In this document: piece after piece, positions 10,336 through 21,304 of the stretch
Layout: each line of letters starts with the position of its first letter
How positions within the stretch are numbered: the first letter of the stretch is position 1
Source of the DNA: Bufo bufo
Lineage: Eukaryota; Chordata; Amphibia; Anura; Bufonidae
Direction of reading: 5' to 3'
DNA length: 64,000 nucleotides
Assembly (NCBI RefSeq): GCF_905171765.1
Contig: NC_053392.1
Coordinates: 403,545,399 to 403,609,398, forward strand
The notes under the pieces: generated by a model
Database searches by the model: none
What the model was told of the DNA's origin: nothing
What the model saw: only the letters and a program-made list of their open reading frames with translations
Made by a program: the position numbers and the translations under genes

Positions 10336-11709
10336 ATAAAGTACCATTTTACCTCTGCGAAACTGAGCTGGATTTTTGCTCTTCATATGGATTACAATAC
10401 CACAAAGTGGTACCAATAAAACCATCACCTTATCTCGCAAAAAAAGAGACCCTAAATAAGAAAATAGCTCAAAAAATGTTTAAAAAAATATTGCTTTCAG
10501 AACATGGAGACACAAAAACATCATGTTTTGGTTTAAAAAATGCTATTTTTGTGTAAAACTTAAATAAATAAGAAAAAGTATACATATTAAGTATTGCCAC
10601 GTCCGTAACGATCTGCTCTATAAAAATATCACATGACCTAACCCTTCAGGTGAACGCTGTAGAAATAAATAAATACAAACTGTGCCAAAATTAGCAATTT
10701 TTTGGATCACCTTGCCCCATAAAGTGTAATAATGAATGATCAAAAATTCATATGCACCCAAAAATGGTACCAATAAAACTGGCACCTTATCCCCTAGTTT
10801 TCAAAATGTGGTCACTTTTTGGGAGTTTCCACTGTAAGGGTGCATCAGGGGGTCTTCAAATCGGACATGGCATCTAAAAACCAGTCCAGCAAAATCTGCC
10901 TTCCAAAAACCATATGGCGTTCCTTTTCTTCTTCACCCTGCCATGTGCCCTTACATCAGTTCACAACCACGTGTGGGGTGTTTCTGTAAACCGCAGAATC
11001 AGGGTAAAAAATATTGAGCTTTGTTTGGCTGTTAACCCTTGATGTGTTAAAGAAAAAAATTGATTGAAATGGAAAATCTGCAAAAAATGTGAAATTTAGA
11101 AATGTCATCTCCATTTTCCTTTAATTCTTGTGGAACTCCTAAAAGGTTAACAAAGTTTGTAAAATCAGATTTGAGTAAATTTAGGGGTGTAGTTTCTACA
11201 ATGGGGTCATTTATGGAGGGTTTCTACTATGTAAGCCTCACAAAGTGACTTCAGACTTGAAATGGTCCATAAAAAGTGGGTTTGGGAAATTTTCTTAAAA
11301 AGTTTAAGAATTGCTTCTAAACTTTTAAATCTTCTAACGCCCTAAAAAAATAAAATTACATTTACAAAATGATGCCAACATAAAGTAGACATATGGGGAA
11401 TGTTAAGTAATAAATATTTTATGAGACATCACTTTCTGTTTTAAAAGCAGAGAAATAAAAATTTAGAAAATTGTGAATTTTTACAAATATTTGGTAAATT
11501 TGGGATTTTTTCTTAAATAAAGGTGAAATATATTGACTTGAATTTATGACTATCATGAAGTACATTGTGTCACAAGAAAATAATCTCAGAATGGCTTGGA
11601 TAAATAAAAGCATTCCAAAGCTATTAACACATAAAGTGGCACATGTGAGATTTGCAAAAAATGACCTGGGCAGAAGGGCAAAAACTGACACGGGGTAGAA
11701 GGGATTAAA
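10330..11709. repeat. Diverged copy of the TTAA-flanked frog-type repeat
   Basis: This AT-rich stretch matches, in opposite orientation, the element at 15336-17512. Shared blocks include the hydrophobic-looking AAAATGACCTGG end, the segment around ATTCTGAGATTATTTTCTTG reversed, and the GCCATATGGTTTTTGGAAGG region. It carries no gene. The ends are degenerate, with a possible TTAA at 10325-10335 and at 11704-11707. Confidence 0.65.
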
Positions 11710-12599
11710 TTTATAAATGCTAAAAAAACAAGGTCTGCGCAGGTAGGTCCCCTAAATAACAGTAAAGGGGGGAGGGGTAGTTACTTAAGATAAGGAAAAG
11801 GCAGAGTTACTAAGGAAAAGGCAGAGTTACTAAATGATATTGGTGGTATCAGGGCAGTACATTCAGTAATAAACTCAACTGGCTAACTGAAAATATGGTC
11901 CAAGTTAAGTTAAATAAGGTAAATGTGAACAAAACTCCGGGTCCAGGTGGATTACACTCAAGAGTTTTTAAAGAGCTTAGTTCAGTCATTGCTGTGCCCT
12001 TGTTTATAATTTTTAAATATTCTCTAGGTACTGGTACAGTGGCAAGTGATTGGCACAAGGCAAATGTGGTGCCCATATTGAAAAAAAGATCTAGGTCCTC
12101 TACATGTAATTATAGGCCAGTTAGTTTAACTTTTGTTGTGAGAAAAAATGTTTGAAGGACTCTTAAGGGACTATATACAGGAGTGTGTGACTGTAAATAA
12201 TATCATAAGTGATAACCAGCATTATATTACCAAGGACAGAAGTTGTCAGACTAACCTGACTTGTTTTTATGAGGAGGTGAGTAGAAGCCTGGACAGAGGG
12301 GCAGCTGTGGATGTAATTTTTCTGGATTTTGCAAAGGCTTTTGATACTGTCCCTCATAGACGTTTAATAGGAAAAATAAGGTCTATAGGTTTGGAAAGTA
12401 TAGTTTGTAATTGGATTGAAAACTGTCTGAAGGGTCGTGTCCAGAGAGTTGTGGTCAATGATTCCTATTCAGAATGGTCCCGGGTAATAAGTGGTGTACC
12501 ACAAGGTTCAGTGCTGGGTCCTCTATTATTTAATTTAACTAATAATTATATTGAGGATGGAACTAATAGCACCATTTCTATTTTTGCAGATTACACTAA
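11710..12599 (+). pseudogene. CR1/Rex1-like (jockey-group) LINE reverse transcriptase fragment
   Basis: Recognisable blocks in order: VNKTPGPGGLHSRVFKEL (about 11930-11985), NYRPVSLT (about 12110-12130), VDVIFLDFAKAFDTVPH (about 12308-12355, catalytic Asp of motif A), SGVPQGSVLGPLLFNL (about 12490-12535), and IFADYTK near 12580-12600, where the usual ADDTK has Asp replaced by Tyr. A LINE reverse transcriptase copies its RNA at a nicked target. Frameshifts near 12150 and a missing part of the palm, plus truncation by the MITE at 12600, make it dead. Confidence 0.88.
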
Positions 12600-13323
12600 G
12601 GACTCTTTCACACTTGCGTTGTTGGGATCCGGCGTGCACTTCCGTTGCCGGAGGTGCCCGCCGGATCCGGAAAAATACAAGTGTACTGAAAGCATTTGAA
12701 GACGGAACCGTCTTCCAAATGCTTTCAGTGTTACTATGGCACCCAGGACGCTATTAAAGTCCTGGTTGCCATAGTAGTAGTGGGGAGCGGGGGAGCAGTA
12801 TACTTACAGTCCGTGCGGCTCCCGGGGCACTCCAGAATGACGTCAGAGCGCCCCATGCGCATGGATGACGTGATCCATGCGATCATGTGATCCATGCGCT
12901 TGGGGCGCCCTGACGTCACTCTGGAGCGCCCTGGGAGCCGCACGGACGGTAAGTATGCTGCTCCCCCGCTCCCCACTCCACTTTACCATGGCTGCCAGTA
13001 CTTTAGCGTCCCGGCAGCCATGGTAACCATTCAGAAAAAGCTAAATGTCGGCTCCGGCAATGCGCCGAAACGACGTTTAGCTTAAGGCCGGATCCGGATT
13101 AATGCCTTTCAATGGGCATTAATTCCGGATCCGGCCTTGCGGCAAGTGTTCCGGATTTTTGGCCGGAGCAAAAAGCGCAGCATGCTGCACTATTTTCTCC
13201 GGCCAAAAAACGTTCCGTTCCGGAACTGAAGACATCCTGATGCATCCTGAACGGATTTCTCTCCATTCTGAATGCATTAGGAACTCTATGCCGGAAGACA
13301 AGAACGCAAGTGTGAAAGAGCCC
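12600..13323. mobile_element. 724-bp palindromic MITE, PIF/Harbinger-like
   Basis: The ends are GGACTCTTTCACACTTGCGTT and, reversed, GGGCTCTTTCACACTTGCGTT, with a TAA duplication at 12597-12599 and 13324-13326. The two arms repeat GGATCCGGC-type words and a central GTGGGGAGCGGGGGAGCA segment in inverted order around 12880, so much of it can form one long hairpin. There is no transposase gene inside. The TAA target fits PIF/Harbinger. Confidence 0.82.
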
Positions 13324-13326
13324 TAA

Positions 13327-13499
13327 GGCCTCTTTTACACGAGCGTGACAGATTGGCTCCGGATGTGTTCAGGGTGCGTTCAGTGAAACTCCCACCATTT
13401 TGCAAGCAAGTTCAGTCAGTTTTGTCTGCGATTGGGTAGTTGTTCAGTTTTTTCCGCATGGGTGCAATGCGTTTTGATGCGTTTTTCATGAGCGTGATA
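13327..13499. mobile_element. Partial MITE (GGCCTCTTTTACACGAGCG end)
   Basis: Starts immediately after the TAA at 13324-13326 with GGCCTCTTTTACACGAGCG and runs to TTTTTCATGAGCGTGATAAAA. It looks like one arm of another Harbinger-type MITE; the opposite terminus was not found. A gene is not present. Confidence 0.5.
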
Positions 13500-13612
13500 A
13501 AACACTGAAGTAGCCAGAGGTCCTAAAAGACGAGGATCCTCCTGACAGGAGTGGTAACTAACTAACTTTGCGCTAACCCCCTTTTCTCTTACAGTATGTC
13601 TAATCTCAACAT
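13500..13612 (+). mobile_element. Tx1-like LINE, 5' end of ORF2
   Basis: An ATG at 13596 begins a frame whose first codons (MSNLN) are cut by hAT 2 at 13612. After the element, the frame resumes at 27081 with FSINVRSI, the usual start of an APE-type endonuclease. The 8-bp target duplication CTCAACAT occupies 13605-13612 and 27081-27088. No ORF1 is visible upstream. Confidence 0.75.
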
Positions 13613-14027
13613 TAGAGTTGAGCGGACACCTGGATGTTCGGGTTCGACGGGTTCGGCAAAACTTCACAAAAAAATTTGAGTTCAGGATCCGAACTTAACC
13701 CCGAACCCAAAACCCATTGAAGTCAATGGGGACCCGAACTTTTGAGCACTAAAATGGCTGTAAAAATGTCATGGAAAGGGCTAGAGGGCTGCATCAAAAT
13801 GTGGTTAAGAGCATGACAAGTGCTCTTCAAACAAACGTGGATAGGGAAATTACTTTAAATAACAAAATATGTAAAAATAAAAAATAATAATCTTGATCTA
13901 GGAGGACGAGGTCCATATGGAGTAGGAGCTTGAGGATGTGGCGGTGGATGTGGCGGTGGATGTGGAAGCGGCGGTGGAGGAGGAGGTAGCCTACACTGCT
14001 TTTTGGTTTTAGATTTTTATTTTTTTA

Positions 14028-14250
14028 TTAGGGTATACCCCAAAACATTGGAAAATATAACTGGTGATAACCCCCTCTAGTCGTGCTAAACACACGTTCA
14101 GACAATACACTGGCTGCAGGGCAGGCCAGCACCTCCAAGGGGTAAAGGGCAAGTTCAGGCCATGTGCCAATTTGGAGACCCAGAAGTTGCAGGGGCTGAC
14201 CCCTGTCAGTCAGTTCGTGTAGGCATGTGCACACTTACTGCACCATCATG
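14028..14250 (-). pseudogene. Second, truncated copy of hAT 2 transposase C-terminus
   Basis: Encodes LGLQIGTWPELALYPLEVLACPAASVLSERVFS, the hAT dimerisation domain, in the same orientation as the main transposase. The downstream block (13890-14040), with GGAAGCGGCGGTGGAGGAGG, repeats the region at 21057-21200, so transposase end plus 3' region exist twice in this element. The fragment stops at about 14250, exactly where the 18S-like array begins. In hAT 2 this copy keeps the SER motif, which the full copy has lost. Confidence 0.8.
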
Positions 14251-14251
14251 T

Positions 14252-14580
14252 CGCACGTCCCCGTGATGTTCACAATCCAATTTGATATCTTCTCTATCAA
14301 CTTTCGATGTTCTTTTATGCGCCTACCATGGTGATCACGGGTGGCGGGGAATCAGGGTTCCAGGGCGGAGAGGGAGCCTGAGAAAAGGATACCACATGCA
14401 AGGGAGGTCAATGGATGAAATTAAATGTAATCGAGTGGAAATGTGGGACAAAGTATTAAAGCATAAGCTTCCAAGTTAAGGAGGGGGAGCGCGGCAATTA
14501 CCCACTCCCAACTCGGGGAGGTAGTGACGATAAATAACAATACAGGACTCTTAAGATGCCCTGTTATTGGAATGATTAAT
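14252..14580 (+). other. 18S-like copy 1 (longest)
   Basis: Begins TCGCACGTCCCCGTGATG, passes CTATCAACTTTCGATG, CCTACCATGGTGATCACGGG and GAGAGGGAGCCTGAG. After an inserted segment of about 100 bp, it continues with CAATTACCCACTCC, CGGGGAGGTAGTGACG, AACAATACAGGACTC and CCTGTTATTGGAATGA. The order equals that of eukaryotic 18S rRNA. Many substitutions and the insert exclude a working rRNA. Confidence 0.9.
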
Positions 14581-14637
14581 AAAAAATTATAGGGAATGTC
14601 ACTGTGGTATTTTTGATTTGTAAACGTTAGCCAGGAG

Positions 14638-14845
14638 AGGCCCTGCTGCCGCTTTGTTGACTCTAGCTAACTTCTGCCTGATCGCACGTCCCTGTGACGT
14701 CCACCATCCATTTGGATATCTTCTCTATCAACTTTCGATGTTCTTTTCTGAGCCTACCATTGTGATCATGGTTATCGGCGAATCAGGGTTCCACGCCGGA
14801 GAGGGAGCGTGAGAAAGAGAGACCACATCCAAGGGAGGATTAATT
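14638..14845 (+). other. 18S-like copy 2
   Basis: Starts further 5' in the rRNA than copy 1: GCTTTGTTGACTCTAGCTAAC, then GATCGCACGTCCCTGTGACG, CTATCAACTTTCGATG, GAATCAGGGTTCCACGCCGG and GACCACATCCAAGG. It then passes into the shared non-ribosomal insert (GATAGAGCGGAAATATGGG). Confidence 0.88.
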
Positions 14846-15099
14846 GTTTCAAATGAAAAATGATAGAGCGGAAATATGGGACAAAGTATTAAAGCGTAAA
14901 TGTGGGACAACTTTTTAAAGTTTAAGCATTGAATGAAAGGATGTGGCGCGCATCAATTAATGAAGAATTTCTTAAATTTTATTCCCTGTCAACTATGCAG
15001 AGCAGGGATTTCTATCCGGCAAAATTAGAAAAAGGTCACCTGACAATGTAACGGATGATTTTTTTAAAATGTATGTTCCTGTCACCTATGCAGAGGTGC

Positions 15100-15250
15100 C
15101 CCAGTGACATCCACCATCCATTTGGATATCTTCTCTATTAACTTTCGATGTTCTTTTCTGAGCCTACCTTGTTGATCACGGTTATCCGCGAATCAGGGTT
15201 CCAAGCCGGAGAGGGAGCGTGAGAAAGAGAGACCACATCTAAGGGAGGAT
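15100..15250 (+). other. 18S-like copy 3
   Basis: Contains GTGACATCCACCATCC, a mutated CTATTAACTTTCG, AATCAGGGTTCCAAGCCGG and GACCACATCTAAGG. It is more divergent from 18S than copies 1 and 2, and shares with copy 2 differences not found in rRNA (GGATATCTTCTCTAT). This indicates that copies arose by duplication inside the element. Confidence 0.85.
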
Positions 15251-15335
15251 TAATTGTTTCAAATTAAAAATGATGGAGCGAAAAAATGGGACAAGGTATT
15301 AAAGCGTAAATGTGGGACAACTTTTTAAAGTTTAA

Positions 15336-17512
15336 CCCCTTAAGGACCAGGCCATTTTTTGCAAATCTGACCAGTGTTACTTTAAATGTTGATAACTTTA
15401 AAACGCTTTTACTTTTCCAGGCTATTCTGAGATTGTTTTTTCGTCACATATTGTACTTCATGACACTGGTAAAATGGAGTAAAAAAAATTCACTTTTATT
15501 TATAAAAAAATACCAAATTTGCTAAAAATTTTGAACAATTAGCACATTTCCAAGTTTCAATTTCTCTACTTCATACATAGTAATACCTACAAAAATAGTT
15601 ATTACTTTACATTCCCCATATGTCTACTTTATGTTTTGGATCATTTTGGGAATGACATTTTATTTTTTGGGGACGTTACAAGGCTTAGAAGTTTAGAAAC
15701 AAATCTTGAAATTTTTCAGAAATTTTCAAAAACCCACTTTTTAATTAAGGACCAGTTCAGGTCTGAAGTCACTTTGCGAGGCTTACATCATAGAAACCAC
15801 CCAAAAATTACCCCATTCTAGAAACTACCCCCTTCAAGGTATTCAAAACTGATTTTACAAACTTTGTAACCCTTTAGGTGTTCAACAAGAATGAATGGAA
15901 AATAGAGATACAATTTAAGAATTTCACTTATTTGGCAGATTTTCCATTTTAATAATTTTTTTACAGTTACAAAGCAAGGGTTAACAGCCAAACAAAGCTC
16001 AATATTTATGGCCCTGATTCTGTAGTTTACAGAAACACCCCATATGTGGTTGTAAACTGCTGTACGGGCACACGGCAGGGCACAGAAGGAAAGGAATGCC
16101 ATACGGTTTTTGGAAGGCAGATTTTGCTGGACTGTTTTTTTTTACACCATGTCCCATTTGAAGCCCCCCTGATGCACCCCTAGAGTAAAAACTCCATAAA
16201 ATTGACCCCATCTAAGAAACTACACCCCTCAAGGTATTCAAAACTCATTTTACAAATGTTGTTAACCCTTTAGGTGTTCCACAAGAATTAATGGAAAATA
16301 GAGATACATTTTCAAAATTTCACTTTTTTGGCAGATTTTCCATTTTAATATTTTTTTTCCAGTTACAAAGCAAGGGTTAACAGCCAAACAAAACTCAATA
16401 TTTATGGCCCTGATTCTGTAGTTTACATAAACACCCCATATGTGGTCTTAAACTGCTGTACGGGCACACGGCAGGGCGAAGAAGGAAAGGAATGCCATAC
16501 GGTTTTTGGAAGGCAGATTTTGCTGGACTGTTTTTTTTTACACCATGTCCAATTTGAAGACCCCCTGATGCACCCCTAGAGTAGAAACTCCAAAAAAGTG
16601 ACCCCATTTTAGAAACTACGGGATAGGGTGGAAACTACGGGATAGGGTGTTTTAGTGTCTCCATATTCTGAGCCATAGTTTTTTTTATTTTTTAGGCGAT
16701 TGTCTTAGATAGGGTCTCATTTTTTGCGGGATGAGGTGACGGATAGATTGGTACTAATTTAGTGGGTCATGCCTTTTTGATCGCTTACTGTTGTAATTTT
16801 TGTGATGTAAGGTGACAAAAAAATGGTTTATTTAGCACAGTTTTTATTTTTTATGGTGTTCATCTGAAGGGTTAGGTCATGTGATATGTTTATAGAGCCG
16901 GTCAATACGGACGCGGTGATACCTAATATGTCTACTTTTTTCCCCCCTAACGTTTACAATTTTTTTTTTACTTTATTTGGGGAAAATTACATTTTTGTTT
17001 ATTTTTAATTGAAACGTTTAATTTTTTGGGGGCAAACTTTATTTTTTGTCCCACTTTGAGACTTCAACTTTTGGGGGTCTAATACAATTACAATTCTTCT
17101 GTATTGGAATGCATTGGCTGTCTGATTAATACTGTGTGGCTGTCTGAGTAATACTGATCTCACAGGCTCGTCACCGGAAGGCAGCGCAATGCCTCAGAAA
17201 GGCATTGCGCTGCCTTCCATGCAATCGGTTCCCCCTACAGCCGCATGGGGACCCGATGGCACCGCCGCCAGCTGCCCCCGCAACAGTGAAAAGCCACAAA
17301 CCGCAGGTCTGAATTGACCTGCGGTTTGTGGCAATCGCCGACACGGGGGGGTCACGGGACTCCCCCCCCCCCCTCGCATTTAGCTAAGGTGCCTGCTCAA
17401 TGATTTCGACCGAGCGACGGTGATCGGAAATACACAGGGCGTATAGGTACACCCTGTGTCCTTAAGTACCAGTATATCAGGGCGTACCTGTACACCCTGT
17501 GTCCTTAAGGGG
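15336..17512. mobile_element. TTAA-flanked non-autonomous element (piggyBac/Kolobok type)
   Basis: The ends CCCCTTAAGGAC and GTCCTTAAGGGG are inverted repeats, and TTAA lies at 15332-15335 and 17513-17516. The uninterrupted neighbour unit reads AGTTTAAGCATTG (near 14917), which proves the insertion point and a TTAA duplication. There is no transposase. An internal direct duplication of about 396 bp (about 15825-16215 and 16221-16611) includes the GGAATGCCATACGGTTTTTG block twice, which explains two near-identical spurious 70-residue frames. TTAA targeting suggests piggyBac or Kolobok (inference). Confidence 0.85.
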
Positions 17513-17689
17513 TTAAGCATTGAATGAAAGGATGTGGCCCACATCAATTAATGAAGAATTTCTTCAATTTTATTCCCTGTCAACTATGCAGAGCAGGGAT
17601 TTCTATCCAGCAAAATTTGAAAGATGTCAACTCAGATGTAACAGACAATTTTTTTAAATTTAAATTTATGTTCCTGTCACCTATGCAGA

Positions 17690-17835
17690 GGTGCCCCAGT
17701 GACATCCACCATCTATTCGTATATCTTCTCTATCAACTTTCGATGTTCTTTTCTGAGCCTACCATGTTGATCACTGTTATCGGCGAATCAGGGTTCCACG
17801 CCAGAGAGGCAGCGTGAGAAAGAGAGACTACATCC
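17690..17835 (+). other. 18S-like copy 4
   Basis: Reads GTGACATCCACCATC, CTATCAACTTTCGATG, GAGCCTACCATGTTGATCAC, GGCGAATCAGGGTTCC, GAGAGGCAGCGTGAG and ACTACATCCAAAGG. It lies beyond the TTAA element and completes the array before the 24-bp microrepeats. Confidence 0.85.
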
Positions 17836-17864
17836 AAAGGAGATACATGGATTAAATGTTTTTT

Positions 17865-18020
17865 GGATCGAGCGGAAATATGGGAAAAGTTATTGAGGCG
17901 CAAATGTGGGACAAATTACTGAAGCGCAAATGTGGGAAAAGTTATTGAGGCGCAAATGTGGGACAAATTAGTAAAGCGCAAATGTGGGACAAATTTTTGA
18001 AGCGCAAATGTGGGACAACT
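17865..18020 (+). repeat. Microrepeat, unit about 24 bp (GCGCAAATGTGGGACAAATT)
   Basis: About six units differ at a few bases, such as GGGAAAAGTTATTGAGGC versus GGGACAAATTAGTAAAGC. In the other 18S-array units the same word occurs only once or twice, so this unit expanded locally after the array formed. Confidence 0.8.
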
Positions 18021-18129
18021 TGTTAAAGTTTAATCATTGAATGAAAGGTGGCGTGCAGGGCCGGCTCCAGGTTCATGTGGGCCCTTGGGCGATAAATCCC
18101 AGTCGGCCCCCATGAGGCATTTTTTTACA

Positions 18130-18690
18130 TTGACATGTCCCCCTGTGGCTCCTACACGGTATAATGACCCCCAGTGGCCCCTATACAGTATAATGACTAC
18201 TAGTGGCCCTTCACACAGTATAATGAACCCCCAATTCCCCCCCACTGTATAATGACCACCTGTGGCCCTGCATTCAGAATAATAACCCCCAGTCGCCCCC
18301 ATTTAGAATAATGACCCCCAGTAGCCCCCACACTGGGGGAATACTGTATGGAGGGGGCTCTGGGGGTATTTATACTGAATGGAGGGTCATTGGTGATCAT
18401 TACTAAATGGGGGACACTGGGGGTCATTATACTATGTAAAGGGCCCTCACAGTATAATGACCCCACAGTGACCCTCCATTCAGAATAATGACCCCCAGTC
18501 GCCCCCACACTGGGGGTTATACTGTATGGAGGGGGCACGAGGGGTTATTATATTTAATGGGGGATCTGGTGGTCATTATGCTAAATGGAGGGTCAATGGG
18601 GATCATTATACTAAATGGGGGGCACTGGGAGTCATTATACTGTGTAAGGGACCCTCACAGTGTGATGAATGACCCCCCAGTGGCCCCCTC
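18130..18690. repeat. Minisatellite of TAATGACCCCCAGTGGCCCC type
   Basis: Imperfect units of roughly 28-32 bp, each with AATGACC, CCAGT and GGCCCC or its complement. Orientation changes near 18340 and 18430, so blocks of the two strands alternate. This creates several open frames of repetitive protein that are not genes. Confidence 0.8.
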
Positions 18691-19489
18691 ACATACCTAT
18701 CATTGCAGGGGAGCTGGTGGTCCTGTCATTCACTAACCGCAGCTCCCTGCGCTCCTTCTCTCCTCCGGCCCGCTGCAGCAGTGAGCCAGGCCTGGAGGAG
18801 AGAAGGAGATGTGCAGTGATGGAGCTAGAACTGACTGGGCCCCACAGCGAAATTTAGTACGCCCCCCTCCCCCCCAATGTGTGTTCACATTACGTTTTTC
18901 CTATCGGTTTGATGTATACACATGTGCAGCACTCCACGTTTTTGTATCCTGCAGAGTCAAGTAAAAAATGCATACGTTAACGTATATGTTTTTTTACCAT
19001 GGAACTGTATGGTGAACGGACGCCACTGTACGGCATCAGTCTGAGGCATCTGTTAACGCATACATTTTCAGTATGCATTAAATGGATGGCAAAAATGTGA
19101 TGTGAACCCAGCCCTAGTGTCAGAATAAGCCCCAGTACACAGCGGAGCAGCATGGCGGAGAGGGGAGGCCTCCATGTACTGACAGAGCGCTGCCTGGTCC
19201 TGGTGGTCAGGGATGAGGACTGTGCTTCCCAAGGATCATTTTCTACTGGAAAATACAGGGCACAGTATAATGCACTAGAATCTATATAATATAAAGATAT
19301 TAGCCCCACCCCCCGAATAATCATACGATTAGGGGGTCATTTATTATATAGAAATACGTCTATATTAGGCGTATTTCTGACACAGATGTGGCGCAAAGGT
19401 CCTTAACACCGCAATCTGTATCTTTTCCCGCTCATGCCAGGTCTAAAAAAAGTGGTGTGGGCAGAAAGGGATACAGTTATGGCCATGCA

Positions 19490-19590
19490 GTTATTGGATA
19501 CCACCGCCATATAGTGATAACACCGCCATATAGTGATAACACCGCCATATAGTGATAACACCGCCATACAAGGATAAAACCACCATACAG
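19490..19590. repeat. Short tandem repeat CACCGCCATATAGTGATAA
   Basis: Three exact 19-bp units followed by two decayed ones, inside the CAGGGCCGGC element. Confidence 0.8.
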
Positions 19591-20427
19591 TGACCGGATA
19601 AAAGGGTATAAGAGGGCACAGTACAGGGAATGACTATGGGCACTGCACAGAGTGTGGTAAGAGGGCACAATGCAGGGTATAAAGGGGCACAGTACGGGGT
19701 GGGGGGCACAGTATGGGGTGGGGGGCACAGTCACATGACCCTGTGATGTTAGAAGGTCCTTATGGTGAATGCGGTTCAGATGCCACCATAATGAGAGGCA
19801 GAGGAGTGAGACAGGGGCCCGGGGCCCTGGATGGACAGGAGGGGTGGACACAGCAAGTAGGTGGAAGGGGCTCTGAGGGGGATTCATACAACAAGTAGTG
19901 GCATGAGGTCTGTGCAGGGCAGCAATAGGAGACAGGAGGGTGAAACAGGAGCTCTGGATACATGAGGGAGGAAAGGAGACAGCAGGGGCTACATGAGGGT
20001 GATATAGGACAGGATATGGGGGGGGGGCAGGTGTCATGGAGACAATCAGCTTAATAAAACAGTAACACAACTAAATAGAATGAAGCAGCAGCAGATTCCC
20101 CCTTTCCTTCTGTCCCACAGAGAAGAGACAGTCACAGTGCAGACTCACTCACAGACTGTCTCCACACTTCTCTGCTCCAGCTCCAGCCGTGCGGTCTCTC
20201 TCCAGTCTCCTCAGGCAGCGTGTGTCCTGTGTAGAGGGGGCGTGTCCTGAGTCTCTGCAGCTCAGGGGGCCCACCAGAGGGGTACTGCGTATGTGAAAGG
20301 ACAGCAGTGAGAGCTCCCATCTGTATTGATGGAAGTGCTCATAGCAGCTCAGTGGGCCCCCCCAGGAGCATTGGGCCCCGGCACTTGCCCGGGGATGCCG
20401 GGTTATGACGCCGGCCCTGGTGGCGTG

Positions 20428-21045
20428 CATCAATTAAAGAAGAATTTCTGAAATGTTATTCTCTGTCACCTATGCAGGGCAGGGGTTTATTCACATCCAA
20501 AATTGTAAAATGTCAACCCAAGAATGTAACAGAAAAATTACAGAAATGTATTAACCTGTCTACTTGGTAGGGCAGGGGTCTATGACAAAAAAAAATTGTT
20601 TATTGTCACCCGAAAATGTAAAAGAAAAATTATTGAAATTTATTAAGCTGTTAACTAGGTAGAGAAAGGGTATATTACACCCAAAAATTTGTGAATTTCA
20701 CCCGAAAATGTAGCAGACAATTTTTTATATTTTTTTTTACTTGTCTACTAGGTATAGCAGTGATACATCACACCCAAAAATTGTTGAATTTTAGCCGAAA
20801 ATATAACTGACAAATTATATATTTATTTTACCGGTCTAAAAGGTATAGCAGTGGTACCTCACACCCAAAAATTGTTGAATTTCAAAAGAAAATGTAACTG
20901 ACAATTTTTTTTTTTTTTTACCTGTCTACTAGGTATAGCAGTGGAACATCACATCCAAAAAATGGTGAATATCACCAGAAAATGTAACTGACAAAGTAGT
21001 GAAATGGAATAAAATAAATAAAAACGTACAAATAAAAAAAAAAGT
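20428..21045. repeat. hAT 2 internal tandem repeat, unit about 85-95 bp
   Basis: About six copies share CCTGTCTACTAGGTATAGCAG, CACACCCAAAAATTG and ATGTAACTGACAA. The word CCTGTCACCTATGCAG in the 18S-array spacers belongs to the same repeat, so the rRNA pieces are embedded in this hAT-specific array. Confidence 0.8.
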
Positions 21046-21304
21046 GATTTATGAGGTGGAGTTCCATATGGAGTAGGAGTTTGAGGAGGGGATGGACGCT
21101 ACGTCCACCGCATAAATCAATCGCTACGATGTAGGTGGAAGCGGCGGTGGAGGAGGACGAGGTAGCCAACACTGGTTTTTGGTTTTAATTTTTACTTTAT
21201 TTTTTAATTAGGGTACACTCCAAAAGAGTGTGAAATATCCAAAATACAAGAATGAGCAATTACGCTGCAGTATAACAATGGCTGGTTAAGGCCGGTATAC
21301 ATGT

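Larger units (their letters stand above)
14252..18047 (+). repeat. Tandem array of 18S rRNA-derived units inside hAT 2
   Basis: There are four copies of a unit of about 410-430 bp, with anchor CTATCAACTTTCGATGTTC (third copy CTATTAACTTTCG) near 14295, 14723, 15133 and 17728; the last interval becomes about 414 bp once the TTAA element is removed. Each unit has an 18S segment (about 18S positions 260-430, reaching about 540 in copy 1) in rRNA sense on the plus strand. A non-ribosomal spacer of about 100 bp interrupts it after CCACATCCAAGG, and a hAT-type spacer with CCTGTCACCTATGCAG follows. The 18S match is from memory: GGGAATCAGGGTTCC, CGGAGAGGGAGCCTGAG and GGTAGTGACGATAAATAACA are diagnostic. 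It is antisense to the transposase. Confidence 0.9.
18056..20419. mobile_element. Non-autonomous hAT (CAGGGCCGGC ends), 2364 bp
   Basis: Perfect 10-bp inverted ends, CAGGGCCGGC and GCCGGCCCTG, are flanked by the 8-bp duplication GTGGCGTG (18048-18055 and 20420-20427). The interior lacks a transposase. It contains an expanded minisatellite (18130-18690) and several ORFs without domain features. The 8-bp target and ends place it in the hAT superfamily. Confidence 0.9.

Noticed and set aside
14252..14580. Functional 18S rRNA gene
   Set aside because: Only a 5'-domain segment is present, with many substitutions and a non-ribosomal insert, repeated in tandem inside a hAT element.
15999..16607. 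Two nearly identical 70-residue frames as a gene pair
   Set aside because: They come from an about 396-bp internal duplication of a non-coding TTAA element.
18030..18740. Open frames encoding repetitive Gly/Tyr/Pro proteins
   Set aside because: They follow the minisatellite period in several frames and strands; expected from the repeat alone.
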